Source of the DNA: Alcaligenaceae bacterium
GTDB lineage: Bacteria; Pseudomonadota; Gammaproteobacteria; Burkholderiales; Burkholderiaceae_B
Direction: 5' to 3'
NCBI GenBank assembly: GCA_013416405.1
Contig: JACCET010000001.1
Coordinates: forward strand, 434,001-498,000
DNA: 64,000 bases
Under the pieces are notes generated by a model. That model searched no databases. It was not told where the DNA came from and saw only the letters and a program-made list of their open reading frames with translations. Made by a program: the position numbers and the translations under genes. Positions within the stretch are counted from its first letter, which is position 1. The number at the start of each line of letters is the position of its first letter. Positions 9,762 through 17,584 of this stretch are shown here, piece after piece.

Positions 9762-10538
9762 TCAATCCCAATAGCCTGGCCTATCGTAATGCTTGTGCAA
9801 GCGCAGCTCGTAATCTCGATCCAGCACGGCCTCTTCGTCATATTCCGGACTGTTCTTGATCTGTTCGCGCGTCAATGACGTTCGTACCATCGATCCGTTC
9901 CAGTCTATGCTTTCTATCCACTGCGTGGCCAGCAGCACCTTTTTACCGCCCGGCCACCAATTGCGAGTATCAATCAGCAGATAACGAACGGCCCAGTCCT
10001 GGTCATCAAAGAGAAAGTCCTCGACATGGCCGATCTCATCGTCCGTTCCCGCGATCTGATAGCCGTTGACGTCCTTGCTGCTGCGCAGGTGTACATCCTC
10101 CGGACGCTCGGCGGCGCGCGCGGCGACAACTTCGGGCGGCTCATTCATGGCAGAGGGATCAGCGGAGGCGCCCAAGGGAACGGGGTAGGCGCTGGTGCCC
10201 CAGAGATAGGGTCCGGCCCAATAACTGCCGAATCCGTAATAGCTTGAATACTCGCCCTCCAATAGGCGCGATACGGGCTGATGGGTATCGATATCGGGGC
10301 TATTTTTCACCTGTTCGCGCGTCAGCGATACCTGTACCAACTCGGCCAGATCATCAACGCCAGTAATGGAATAGGGCGAGATCAGCACGATACGGCTGGA
10401 CAGCCATGTACCGGTCTCGACGACCAGATATCGCACCCCCCACCGTTCGTCATCGAAGTAAACTTCCTTCACCTTGCCCAACTCGTCGTCGGTGGCCTGG
10501 ATGGCGTACCCTTTAAGACTGTTGACTGTGCGTAACAT
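9762..10538 (-). CDS. Two-PRC-barrel-domain protein
   Basis: The start is ATG 10536-10538 (MLRTVNSLKGYAIQ), preceded by AAGGAG with 7-nt spacing; an ATG two codons upstream is too close to this site. 258 residues with two PRC-barrel repeats, about 5-80 (LGKVKEVYFDDERWGVRYLVV) and 145-225 (IGHVEDFLFDDQDWAVRYLLI). The linker is Tyr/Pro/Gly-rich. PRC-barrels bind RNA or protein partners in RimM and photosynthetic reaction centres. Stand-alone tandem copies are common in proteobacteria and have no settled function. Confidence 0.8.
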   Translation of the reverse strand: MLRTVNSLKGYAIQATDDELGKVKEVYFDDERWGVRYLVVETGTWLSSRIVLISPYSITGVDDLAELVQVSLTREQVKNSPDIDTHQPVSRLLEGEYSSYYGFGSYWAGPYLWGTSAYPVPLGASADPSAMNEPPEVVAARAAERPEDVHLRSSKDVNGYQIAGTDDEIGHVEDFLFDDQDWAVRYLLIDTRNWWPGGKKVLLATQWIESIDWNGSMVRTSLTREQIKNSPEYDEEAVLDRDYELRLHKHYDRPGYWD

Positions 10539-10706
10539 AGACATTCTCCTTGTGTTGATGCAAACCAATGATTAGCAAGAGGCATGCCTGCGAAGCCTAA
10601 GCATCGCGGTTTACGTCAGCCATCGCATCCTGTACAGTGCTTTCTGTTAGCTCGGCGGCCGGCCCAGCCCGGGCGGCCCCTGTAAGCGTATAGCGGAGAC
10701 TCGTAC

Positions 10707-12110
10707 ATGGATATCGATGCATTAATGCTGGCCCGTATTCAGTTTGGGTTCACGATATCTTTCCATATCCTTTTTCCCGCTATCACCATAGGGTTGGCTA
10801 GCTATCTGGCTGTGTTGGAAGGCTGCTGGCTAAAAACGGGGCAGCCGGTATACAAGCAGCTATATCATTTCTGGATCAAGGTATTTGCCGTGAACTTCGG
10901 CATGGGCGTGGTATCGGGCCTGGTCATGGCTTACCAGTTCGGCACCAACTGGAGTTATTTTTCCGATTTTGCCGGTAGCATCACCGGACCGCTGTTGGCC
11001 TACGAAGTACTCACTGCGTTTTTTCTTGAAGCGGGTTTCCTGGGAGTGATGCTGTTCGGATGGAATAGGGTGGGGCCAGGCCTGCATTTCTTTGCCACCG
11101 TCATGGTGGCCCTGGGCACACTGATGTCGGCCACCTGGATACTGGCCTCCAACAGCTGGATGCAAACGCCTGCCGGCTACGAGATCATCAATAACCAAGT
11201 GGTGCCCATAGATTGGCTGGCCGTGATTTTCAACCCATCGTTTCCATATCGCCTGGTGCATATGGTGATTGCTGCTTTTCTGGCAACGGCATTAATGGTT
11301 GCTGCGTCTGCGGGCTGGCACCTGCTCAAACGCAACGACACGCCGGCCGTACGAAAAATGTTGTCCATGGCCATGTGGATGATTCTGATCGTGGCACCCA
11401 TACAGGCTGTAGTGGGTGATTTTCATGGACAAAATACGCTTAAGCACCAGCCGGCCAAGATAGCCGCCATAGAAGGGCATTGGGAAAACACTCCTGGTCA
11501 GGCTGTGCCGCTGACGCTATTCGGTTGGCCCGACATGCAGGAAGAAAAAAACCATTTCGCGCTTGAAATTCCGCATCTGGGCAGCCTGATCCTGACGCAT
11601 AGCTGGGACGGCCAGTTTCCGGGCTTGAAAGAATTTGCCAAAGAAGACCGGCCCAATGCCACCGTCGTCTTTTGGTCCTTTCGGGTCATGGTCGGCCTGG
11701 CCCTGCTGATGATAGGCCTGGCGTTTTGGGCAGCCTGGGCGCGCTGGAAGGGGCGGCTCTATCACTCGCCCCGCTTATGGCGATTTGCCTTGTTGATGGG
11801 GCCCAGCGGTCTCATTGCCATACTGGCGGGCTGGTATACCACCGAAATCGGTCGCCAGCCCTGGGTTGTGTACGGCGTGATGCGCACCGCCGATGCCGTC
11901 AGTCCTCACGGTGCCTTCGAGGTCGGGCTGACGCTGATCCTGTTCGTGATCGTTTACTTTCTGGTTTTTGGGGCAGGCACCATTTATATGCTGCGCTTGA
12001 TACGTAAAGGCCCAGACGAGCATGAGCCGCCGCCTCCTGGCGGTCCAGGCGAATCGCGCACGCCGTCACGACCACTCTCTGCGGCGCCTGACCGCACTGA
12101 AAAAGGATGA
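10707..12110 (+). CDS. cioA: Cyanide-insensitive (bd-type) quinol oxidase subunit I
   Basis: 467 residues with the subunit I fold. The N-terminal helix carries the haem-ligand His in FTISFHILFPAITIG, a second ligand His is in YRLVHMVIAAF, and the Met/Gln region is in GMGVVSGLVMAYQFG. The short Q-loop with HQPAKIAAIEGHWEN marks the CIO (CioA) branch rather than the long-loop E. coli CydA. The complex oxidises quinol and reduces O2 to water at the inner membrane with little sensitivity to cyanide. It overlaps cioB by 4 bp. Confidence 0.93.
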   Translation: MDIDALMLARIQFGFTISFHILFPAITIGLASYLAVLEGCWLKTGQPVYKQLYHFWIKVFAVNFGMGVVSGLVMAYQFGTNWSYFSDFAGSITGPLLAYEVLTAFFLEAGFLGVMLFGWNRVGPGLHFFATVMVALGTLMSATWILASNSWMQTPAGYEIINNQVVPIDWLAVIFNPSFPYRLVHMVIAAFLATALMVAASAGWHLLKRNDTPAVRKMLSMAMWMILIVAPIQAVVGDFHGQNTLKHQPAKIAAIEGHWENTPGQAVPLTLFGWPDMQEEKNHFALEIPHLGSLILTHSWDGQFPGLKEFAKEDRPNATVVFWSFRVMVGLALLMIGLAFWAAWARWKGRLYHSPRLWRFALLMGPSGLIAILAGWYTTEIGRQPWVVYGVMRTADAVSPHGAFEVGLTLILFVIVYFLVFGAGTIYMLRLIRKGPDEHEPPPPGGPGESRTPSRPLSAAPDRTEKG

Positions 12111-13123
12111 ATGACATGGGCATAGATCTGGCCTTGATATGGGCAATCATCATTCTTTTTGGTGTCCTGATGTACGTCATCATGGATGGTTTCGACCTGG
12201 GCATAGGCATATTATTTCCCTTTGTGCCAGGCAAAGAACACCGCGACATCATGATGAACACGGTCGCGCCGGTCTGGGATGGCAACGAAACCTGGCTAGT
12301 GCTGGGCGGCGCGGGTCTGCTTGCTGCGTTTCCCCTGGCATACTCGGTCATACTCAGTGCCTTCATGCTGCCCCTGATATTCATGCTGCTGGGCCTTATC
12401 TTCCGCGGAGTCGCCTTTGAGTTTCGTTTCAAGGCACACGAGCGCACACGACATTGGTGGGACAAGGCCTTTATTCTGGGATCTATTACAGCCACTTTTT
12501 TCCAAGGCGTGACCTTGGGGGCTTATATGCATGGCGTGCAGGTTGTCGGCCGCAGCTATGTGGGCGGGCCATTTGACTGGTTCGCGCCATTTCCCTTGTT
12601 CACGGGCCTGGGACTGCTGGTTGCCTATGCCCTGTTGGGCTGCACCTGGTTGATATTCAAGACGCAAAATGCCTTGCACGACCGTATGCTGCAACTGGCC
12701 AAGCCCCTGACCCTGGTATTGCTGGGCGTCATTGTCATCATCAGTATCTGGACTCCACTGACACATAGCGCCATTGCCGAGCGTTGGTTTACGCTGCCCA
12801 ATTTTTTCTGGTTTGCGCCGGTGCCTATACTTGTTTTACTGGCGGCCTATTATCTATTGCGTTCGCTGCAAAAAGAGCCACATGCCGGTCCCTTCCTGCT
12901 GACACTAGTCCTTATCTTTCTAGGTTACAGCGGCCTGGGCATCAGCATCTGGCCCAATATCATCCCACCAGATATTTCCATTTGGGACGCGTCGGCGCCG
13001 CCGCAAAGCCAGGGCTTCGCCCTGGTGGGTGCCTTGCTGATTGTGCCCATGATACTGATGTACACGGCCTGGTCTTATTATGTATTCCGAGGCAAGGTGG
13101 TATCTGGCGAGGGCTACCACTGA
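12107..13123 (+). CDS. cioB: Cyanide-insensitive (bd-type) quinol oxidase subunit II
   Basis: 338 residues, eight or nine transmembrane helices, starting with ATG overlapping the cioA stop. Conserved subunit II motifs are visible: VIMDGFDLGIGILFPFV, NTVAPVWDGNETWLVLGGAGLLAAFP and FRFKAHERTRHWWD. It pairs with CioA in the membrane oxidase and helps form the quinol and haem environment. The next gene is a small DUF2474 membrane peptide, the usual third member of CIO operons. Confidence 0.93.
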   Translation: MNDMGIDLALIWAIIILFGVLMYVIMDGFDLGIGILFPFVPGKEHRDIMMNTVAPVWDGNETWLVLGGAGLLAAFPLAYSVILSAFMLPLIFMLLGLIFRGVAFEFRFKAHERTRHWWDKAFILGSITATFFQGVTLGAYMHGVQVVGRSYVGGPFDWFAPFPLFTGLGLLVAYALLGCTWLIFKTQNALHDRMLQLAKPLTLVLLGVIVIISIWTPLTHSAIAERWFTLPNFFWFAPVPILVLLAAYYLLRSLQKEPHAGPFLLTLVLIFLGYSGLGISIWPNIIPPDISIWDASAPPQSQGFALVGALLIVPMILMYTAWSYYVFRGKVVSGEGYH

Positions 13124-13136
13124 TGAGTCAAGCAGG

Positions 13137-13277
13137 ATGAGTCAAACAGCCCCTAAACGGCTTTGGATCAGGCGTCTGGCCTGGTTGCTGGGTATCTGGG
13201 CAGCCAGCATAGCTGTGCTGGCGCTTGCGGCTTACCTGCTGCGTCTGGTCATGAACGCAGTGGGCATGACCGCTTAG
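13137..13277 (+). CDS. DUF2474 small membrane protein of the CIO operon
   Basis: 46 residues: a basic N-terminus (APKRLWIRRLAW) and one membrane helix (LLGIWAASIAVLALAAYLLRLVM). It lies 13 bp after cioB. Small DUF2474-type proteins accompany many cydAB/cioAB operons and may be oxidase accessory subunits like CydX. The start sequence ATGAGTCAA is duplicated just upstream at 13123, where it opens a five-codon frame that stops at 13140, inside the real start region. Confidence 0.7.
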   Translation: MSQTAPKRLWIRRLAWLLGIWAASIAVLALAAYLLRLVMNAVGMTA

Positions 13278-13296
13278 CCCGCCAGGCATCAACAGT

Positions 13297-13494
13297 CTAT
13301 ACACGAACAGGCGAATAACCGGCTTCGCGTATGGCAGTTTCGATGGCCTGCGCGTCGGGTGCGCCATTGATCTGAACACGGTGAGTATCAAGCTTGATAT
13401 CCAGTTGCGCATTGGGGGCTGCAGCCTGAACGGCTTTGGTGATTGCGCTTGCGCAGTGGCCGCAAGTCATGTCGTTCACTTCAAATTCCAGCAT
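13297..13494 (-). CDS. copZ: CopZ-like copper chaperone (HMA domain)
   Basis: 65 residues forming one heavy-metal-associated domain. The Cu(I) motif MTCGHC has Cys11 and Cys14, and the typical end is IETAIREAGYSPVRV. It carries Cu(I) in the cytoplasm and can deliver it to CopA, which is encoded 30 kb away. A GGAG lies just before the ATG. The promoter has a CueR box (13561-13581) nearly the same as that of copA, so both should respond to copper together. Confidence 0.9.
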   Translation of the reverse strand: MLEFEVNDMTCGHCASAITKAVQAAAPNAQLDIKLDTHRVQINGAPDAQAIETAIREAGYSPVRV

Positions 13495-13553
13495 GATAAA
13501 GACTCCGTTAAAAACTGGGCCAGCGCCTGGTATGCAGCAGTGGCAATGACCAA

Positions 13554-13584
13554 ACTATAAACCTTACAGCAATGGCAAGGTCAA
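13554..13584 (-). promoter_or_regulatory. CueR-type promoter of the copper chaperone
   Basis: Reading the minus strand, TTGACC (13584-13579) and TATAGT (13559-13554) are separated by 19 bp, the over-long spacer characteristic of MerR-family activation. The dyad ACCTTAC...GGCAAGGT (13561-13581) fills the spacer. The copA promoter has the same arrangement. Confidence 0.8.
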
Positions 13585-13604
13585 GCGGGTAGGCGTTTGG
13601 ATAC

Positions 13605-13639
13605 AAACACAGAGGGGCCACCAGGGCCCCTCTGTGTTT
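13605..13639 (-). terminator. Strong hairpin downstream of azurin
   Basis: Perfect 15-bp arms (13605-13619 and 13625-13639) around a 5-nt loop. The hairpin is GC-rich in the middle and ends in A/T runs. It follows the azurin stop by 40 bp and should end azurin transcription before the copper-chaperone promoter. Confidence 0.75.
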
Positions 13640-13678
13640 GCCTGGCCAACGTTTGCCTGGCCAGCGTACCGCCAGTAA

Positions 13679-14128
13679 TTAGCTGGACAACTTCAGTGTG
13701 CCGGTCATGACGGCCCAGTGGCCTGGGAAAGAGCAAAAGAATGCGTAGTTTTCACCTGCAGCCAGCTTGCTGACATCGAATTTGACGGACGTGGATTCGC
13801 CGCCACCGATGACCGGTGTGTAGGCGATGACGCGTGCGTCGTCAGGCTTGACGTAGTCGTTGTCCAGGCCGGCGGCCATGCCGTCGGTGGCGGCGCCTTG
13901 CTTGTCGGCTTCTTTGGTGACAACAACGTTGTGGCCCATTGCAGCTTTGGGCAATTGTCCGGTGTGCTTCAGGTTGATGGTGAATTCAGTGCAGGTTTTA
14001 TCAACAACAATTTCCTTGGTGTTGAACTGCATGGCGTCATTACCTTCAACGGTGACATCACACTGGGCAGCCAGTGCTGGTAGGCTCATAACGGACAAAA
14101 GGGCGGCGAAGGTAGCTTTTGCTAGCAT
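13679..14128 (-). CDS. azu: Azurin, periplasmic blue-copper electron carrier
   Basis: The start is ATG 14126-14128; the 149-residue precursor has a signal peptide ending PALA, giving a mature protein beginning [11 protein letters not shown]. With a 20-residue leader the copper ligands fall at the classical mature positions His46 (AMGHNVV), Cys112 (FFCSFPGH), His117 and Met121. Azurin shuttles electrons in the periplasm to denitrification enzymes, peroxidases or oxidases. Upstream lies an FNR/Anr-like box, in line with oxygen control known for azurin in pseudomonads. Confidence 0.95.
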   Translation of the reverse strand: MLAKATFAALLSVMSLPALAAQCDVTVEGNDAMQFNTKEIVVDKTCTEFTINLKHTGQLPKAAMGHNVVVTKEADKQGAATDGMAAGLDNDYVKPDDARVIAYTPVIGGGESTSVKFDVSKLAAGENYAFFCSFPGHWAVMTGTLKLSS

Positions 14129-14203
14129 AGGGGTTCTCCAGTTGAGATAAGAAGTAGCAATAAGGGGCATTACACTTGCATGCCCGATAGTGCTATTTAA
14201 ACC

Positions 14204-14228
14204 TATCAAGACTACAAAAGTCTTGATA
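14204..14228. promoter_or_regulatory. Perfect 10-bp inverted repeat in azurin/pirin gap
   Basis: Arms TATCAAGACT and AGTCTTGATA surround an ACAAA centre. The right arm overlaps the FNR-like box that follows, so the three TTGAT/ATCAA half-sites are interleaved. It may be a second operator or a cruciform-prone site between the two divergent genes. Confidence 0.5.
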
Positions 14229-14236
14229 CACGTCAA
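14223..14236. promoter_or_regulatory. FNR/Anr-like box between azurin and pirin genes
   Basis: TTGAT-ACAC-GTCAA matches the FNR/Anr consensus TTGAT-N4-ATCAA at nine of ten fixed positions. It lies 95 bp before azurin and 34 bp before the pirin start, so it could act on either gene. Confidence 0.6.
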
Positions 14237-14269
14237 ATTAGTAGGGGTTTACCATAGTCCGGAGGCTAT

Positions 14270-15145
14270 ATGCATGATCTTATCATCGAGACGCGCGAAC
14301 ATGATCTGGGCGGCGGCTTTAAAGTCGGCCGTGTCCTGCCTTTTCGCCAACGGCGCATGGTGGGGCCTTTCATTTTCTTTGACCGCATGGGGCCGCATGA
14401 CTTGCCAGGCCCTGTTCCCCAGCGTATCGATGTACGGCCACACCCGCATATAGGCCTGTCCACAGTCACTTATCTGTTTGAAGGCCAAATGACGCATCGG
14501 GACAGCCTGGGTATAGAGCAGGACATCCTGCCTGGCGCGTTGAACTGGATGACGGCGGGCTCGGGTATCAGCCATTCGGAACGCTTTGACGGCATGCGCG
14601 AACAAGGCGGCCGCATGGATGGCATACAGGCCTGGGTCGCCGTACCCGAAGCCAATGAAGAAGACGCACCCGCCTTTGACCATTACGCCGCTGATGACCT
14701 GCCGCAGTTTAGTGATAAAGGTGTATCAGGGCGCTTGATTGCAGGCAGCGCCTTTGGCATAAACAGCCCCGCAAAAATCCACTCGCCCTTGTTTTATGCC
14801 GACATCACGCTGCAAGCTGAAGCTTGTATTGCTTTGCCGGCCGAGCACGCCGAACGCGCCGCCTATATCGCCAGCGGATTCATAGAGAGCGATGGCCAAC
14901 AATATAAGGCAGGCCAGATGCTGGTATTTTCCCCAGGCGGTGCTCCGGTGCTTAAAGCCTTGGAGGATGCCCGAGTGATGCTGCTGGGCGGTGAACCGCT
15001 GGGACCACGCCACATATGGTGGAACTTTGTATCTTCACGCAAAGAGCGTATAGAGCAGGCTAAGGCCGACTGGATGGCCGGGCGCATTGCCTTGCCTGAG
15101 CACGACAACAGCGAGTTCATTCCCTTACCGCAAACAATGGCTTAG
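14270..15145 (+). CDS. Pirin family protein
   Basis: 291 residues, double-cupin fold. The N-terminal cupin has the metal-binding set: two His in RPHPHIGLSTVTYL, plus His and Glu in SGISHSERF, matching the iron site of human pirin and E. coli YhhW. The C-terminal cupin is degenerate, as usual. Members bind Fe and some are quercetin 2,3-dioxygenases; the physiological substrate in this genome is unknown. It is divergent from azurin across an FNR-like box and stands alone. Confidence 0.88.
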   Translation: MHDLIIETREHDLGGGFKVGRVLPFRQRRMVGPFIFFDRMGPHDLPGPVPQRIDVRPHPHIGLSTVTYLFEGQMTHRDSLGIEQDILPGALNWMTAGSGISHSERFDGMREQGGRMDGIQAWVAVPEANEEDAPAFDHYAADDLPQFSDKGVSGRLIAGSAFGINSPAKIHSPLFYADITLQAEACIALPAEHAERAAYIASGFIESDGQQYKAGQMLVFSPGGAPVLKALEDARVMLLGGEPLGPRHIWWNFVSSRKERIEQAKADWMAGRIALPEHDNSEFIPLPQTMA

Positions 15146-15180
15146 GTGCCCTGTAGGTATGGCGGGCGCCTGCCGGGACA

Positions 15181-16215
15181 CTAGGCTGCTTCGGCGGCTA
15201 CGTCTGCCGTGCGCTCTATCGGATGCAAATGGGCCATGAACGTTTCGGTGCAGGCGCGCCAGGAAAATTTTTCGGCATGGCTGCGAGCCACTTCGCGCGG
15301 TATGTCCAGGGCCTTGATGCAGGCTGATCGTAAATCCTCATCCATGACGCCGGCCGGCGAATCGCCCAGCACATCGATAGGGCCGGTTACCGGGTATGCC
15401 GCAACCGGACAGCCGCTGGCCATGGCTTCCAGCAATACCAGCCCGAAGGTGTCGGTGCGGCTGGGAAATACAAAGACATCGGCGGCGTTGTACAAGCTGG
15501 CCAGGGTTTCCTGATCCATCACTCCGGTAAAGCGTACATCCGGATAGCGCGTCTTGAGTTCGGCAAGCAAAGGTCCGTCACCCGCGACCCATTTTGTTCC
15601 GGGCAAGTCCAGCTTCAGGAAGGCTTCGATGTTTTTCTCGACAGCAACCCTCCCCACACATAAGAAAACGGGAGGCTTTTCCTGATGCGGCAGGGCAGGC
15701 CCTGGTTTGAAGACGCTTAAGTCAACGCCGCGCGACCAAAGCACAACCTGTTTGTCCGCGAAACCATAAGCCAGCAGGTCACACCTGACGACTTCAGTGG
15801 GTACCATGACTGCGCTGGATGGGCCATGAAACCAGCGTAAAAATCGATAGGTCAGCGCCAGCGGTAGCCGGGTGCGGGCCTGCACGTATTCGGGAAAGCG
15901 CGTGTGATAAGCCGTAGTGAAGGGTATTTTGTTGCGTATTGCGTAAGCCCGGGCCGCCATGCCCAACGGGCCTTCGGTAGCGATATGCAAGGCATTCGCG
16001 TTGGCAGCCTTAAGGCGGGCATTTACCTTGCCGCGTGGCAGTAGGGACAGGCGAATTTCAGGGTAGGTGGGGCAAGGCAGTGTGCGAAATTCCAACGGGG
16101 TCAGAAAATCGACCTCATGCCCCATCTGGATCAACTCCTTGCGCGTTTGAGTCAGCGTGCGAACCACGCCATTGACCTGCGGCATCCAGGCATCCGTGAC
16201 GATTACGATTTTCAA
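15181..16215 (-). CDS. Family 4 glycosyltransferase, Agt-like (TTG start)
   Basis: 344 residues from TTG 16215, which is needed to include the conserved GT-B opening KIVIVTDAWMPQVNGVVRTL; an AAGGAG lies 10 nt upstream. The C-terminal domain has FLCVGRVAVEKNIEAFL and the donor-site motif SRTDTFGLVLLEA. Close families transfer hexoses to diacylglycerol, and Agt proteins paired with PlcP make glycolipids that replace phospholipids in phosphate shortage. The gene overlaps the phosphoesterase by 101 bp, so the two are surely co-expressed. Glycolipid synthesis is inferred from the pairing. Confidence 0.75.
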   Translation of the reverse strand: MKIVIVTDAWMPQVNGVVRTLTQTRKELIQMGHEVDFLTPLEFRTLPCPTYPEIRLSLLPRGKVNARLKAANANALHIATEGPLGMAARAYAIRNKIPFTTAYHTRFPEYVQARTRLPLALTYRFLRWFHGPSSAVMVPTEVVRCDLLAYGFADKQVVLWSRGVDLSVFKPGPALPHQEKPPVFLCVGRVAVEKNIEAFLKLDLPGTKWVAGDGPLLAELKTRYPDVRFTGVMDQETLASLYNAADVFVFPSRTDTFGLVLLEAMASGCPVAAYPVTGPIDVLGDSPAGVMDEDLRSACIKALDIPREVARSHAEKFSWRACTETFMAHLHPIERTADVAAEAA

Positions 16216-16996
16216 TTTTGCGTGACTCCTTGTGCTTGGGATTTCTTTCAGGTATCCAACTGATGATTTCCAGGCGACCATCCAGGTGTTCGACCAACGC
16301 GGTCAGGCTCTCCACCCAGTCGCCATCGTTGCAATAAAGAATGCCGTCGACTTCGCGCATCTGCGCCTTGTGTATGTGGCCGCATACCACGCCGTCAAAA
16401 CCCCGGCGCTTGGCCTCTTTGATCAGCGCGTCCTCAAAGGCTGTGATGAATGACACGGCATCCTTGACCTTGTGCTTAAGGTATTGAGAAAGAGACCAGT
16501 AGCCCAAGCCCATATGTGCACGAGCACGGTTGAACCACACATTGCCTGCCAGCACCATGCAGTACAGACGGTCGCCCAGATAAGCAAGCCAGGGCGCATA
16601 CTGGATGACGCCGTCAAACAGGTCACCATGCGTAATCAGCAGGCACTGGCCCTTGAGCGTGGTGTGCTCAGCTTCAAGATGGACTTCAATCCCACCAAAA
16701 TGATCGCCGGTATATTGGCGCGCAAAAGAATCATGATTACCAGGCACATAGACAACACGCGTGCCTTTGCGCGCCTTGCGCAGAATTTTCTGTACGACAT
16801 CGTTATGCGATTGCGGCCAGTACCATTTTTTCTTTAACTGCCAGCCGTCAATAATATCGCCCACTAGGTATAGCGTTTCGGACTCATGCTGCTTCAGGAA
16901 ATCCAACAAGGGCTCCGCTTGGCAGCCGGGTGTACCCAGGTGCAGGTCGGATATCCAGATCGCTCTATAGTTTTTGACCGTGTCGTTTGCTTGCAT
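16115..16996 (-). CDS. Calcineurin-like metallophosphoesterase, PlcP/LpxH-like
   Basis: 293 residues from ATG 16994-16996. Metallophosphoesterase motifs are complete: SDLHLG, GDIIDGW, GNHDSFA, THGDLFD and GHIHKA. Databases usually label this family UDP-2,3-diacylglucosamine diphosphatase, but several members are PlcP phospholipases that cut phospholipids to diacylglycerol. The adjoining glycosyltransferase and the upstream Pho-box-like promoter favour the PlcP reading. The last ~40 residues after EIISWIPE are charged and overlap the next gene, suggesting loss of an earlier stop. Confidence 0.75.
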   Translation of the reverse strand: MQANDTVKNYRAIWISDLHLGTPGCQAEPLLDFLKQHESETLYLVGDIIDGWQLKKKWYWPQSHNDVVQKILRKARKGTRVVYVPGNHDSFARQYTGDHFGGIEVHLEAEHTTLKGQCLLITHGDLFDGVIQYAPWLAYLGDRLYCMVLAGNVWFNRARAHMGLGYWSLSQYLKHKVKDAVSFITAFEDALIKEAKRRGFDGVVCGHIHKAQMREVDGILYCNDGDWVESLTALVEHLDGRLEIISWIPERNPKHKESRKIENRNRHGCLDAAGQWRGSHADSNAQGVDPDGA

Positions 16997-17035
16997 CAAC
17001 TCGAATACACCAGTACGCGATTAATCATGCCTTGC

Positions 17036-17069
17036 ATTACAGCAAGGGCACGTGACGAACAAGTGACAA
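17036..17069 (-). promoter_or_regulatory. Pho-box-like promoter of the PlcP-Agt pair
   Basis: Reading the minus strand, TTGTCAC-TTGT-TCGTCAC (17069-17052) has the 7+4+7 layout of a PhoB box, followed after exactly 10 bp by TGTAAT (17041-17036) as the -10, the spacing known for PhoB-activated promoters. Each 7-mer matches CTGTCAT/C at five of seven positions. Confidence 0.55.
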
Positions 17070-17152
17070 AAACAAGTAATAAGGTGAGGGTGTGGTGTAA
17101 ATGCCGCCGCAGGGTCTTGGTGCAGGGCGGACGCAAGGCGTACAGCCTTCAA

Positions 17153-17158
17153 TATAAT
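17153..17158 (+). promoter_or_regulatory. -10 element for arsC
   Basis: A perfect TATAAT lies 52 bp before the arsC start. I see no convincing -35 at the proper distance. Confidence 0.45.
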
Positions 17159-17209
17159 GGTCGATTAGTGTCACGGTCGACTCGCGGCCGTCAAACAGGA
17201 AGAATGCTC

Positions 17210-17572
17210 ATGGATTCCACAGTCATCTATCACAACCCGAAATGCGGTACGTCGCGCAACACGCTGGCCTTTATACGCGAGGCCGGCATAGAGCCGCAGG
17301 TTATTGAATATCTGCAGACCCCGCCAGACCGTGCAACGCTTGTTGATCTGATCAAACAGGCGGGCCTGACGGCGCGAGAAGCGATGCGCCAAAAAGAGGC
17401 GCTGTATACCGAGCTGGGGCTGGATGATGCCGCGTTAAGCGAGGATCAATTGCTGGATGCCATGCTGGCACACCCCATATTGATCAATAGACCGTTTGTA
17501 CGTACCCACTTGGGCACGCGGTTGTGTCGCCCCAGTGAAACCGTTCTGGAAATCCTGCCAGGCGCCGCCTGA
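17210..17572 (+). CDS. arsC: Glutaredoxin-type arsenate reductase ArsC
   Basis: 120 residues from ATG 17210, with AGGAA 8 nt upstream. The catalytic Cys12 is in IYHNPKCGTSRNTL, and LINRPFVRTHLGTRLCRPSE carries the conserved arginines that position arsenate. This is the E. coli plasmid-type fold, unrelated to the LMW-phosphatase-type ArsC genes near 34 kb. It reduces arsenate to arsenite with glutathione/glutaredoxin. It is not next to an arsenite pump, so it may be a housekeeping copy. It converges with the hydroquinone reductase gene. Confidence 0.88.
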   Translation: MDSTVIYHNPKCGTSRNTLAFIREAGIEPQVIEYLQTPPDRATLVDLIKQAGLTAREAMRQKEALYTELGLDDAALSEDQLLDAMLAHPILINRPFVRTHLGTRLCRPSETVLEILPGAA

Positions 17573-17584
17573 GCGCACAGCGTT

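Noticed and set aside
16115-16996. Annotation of the phosphoesterase as LpxH of lipid A synthesis
   Set aside because: The motifs are shared, but the GT4 partner and Pho-box-like promoter fit PlcP better; it remains unproven without biochemistry.
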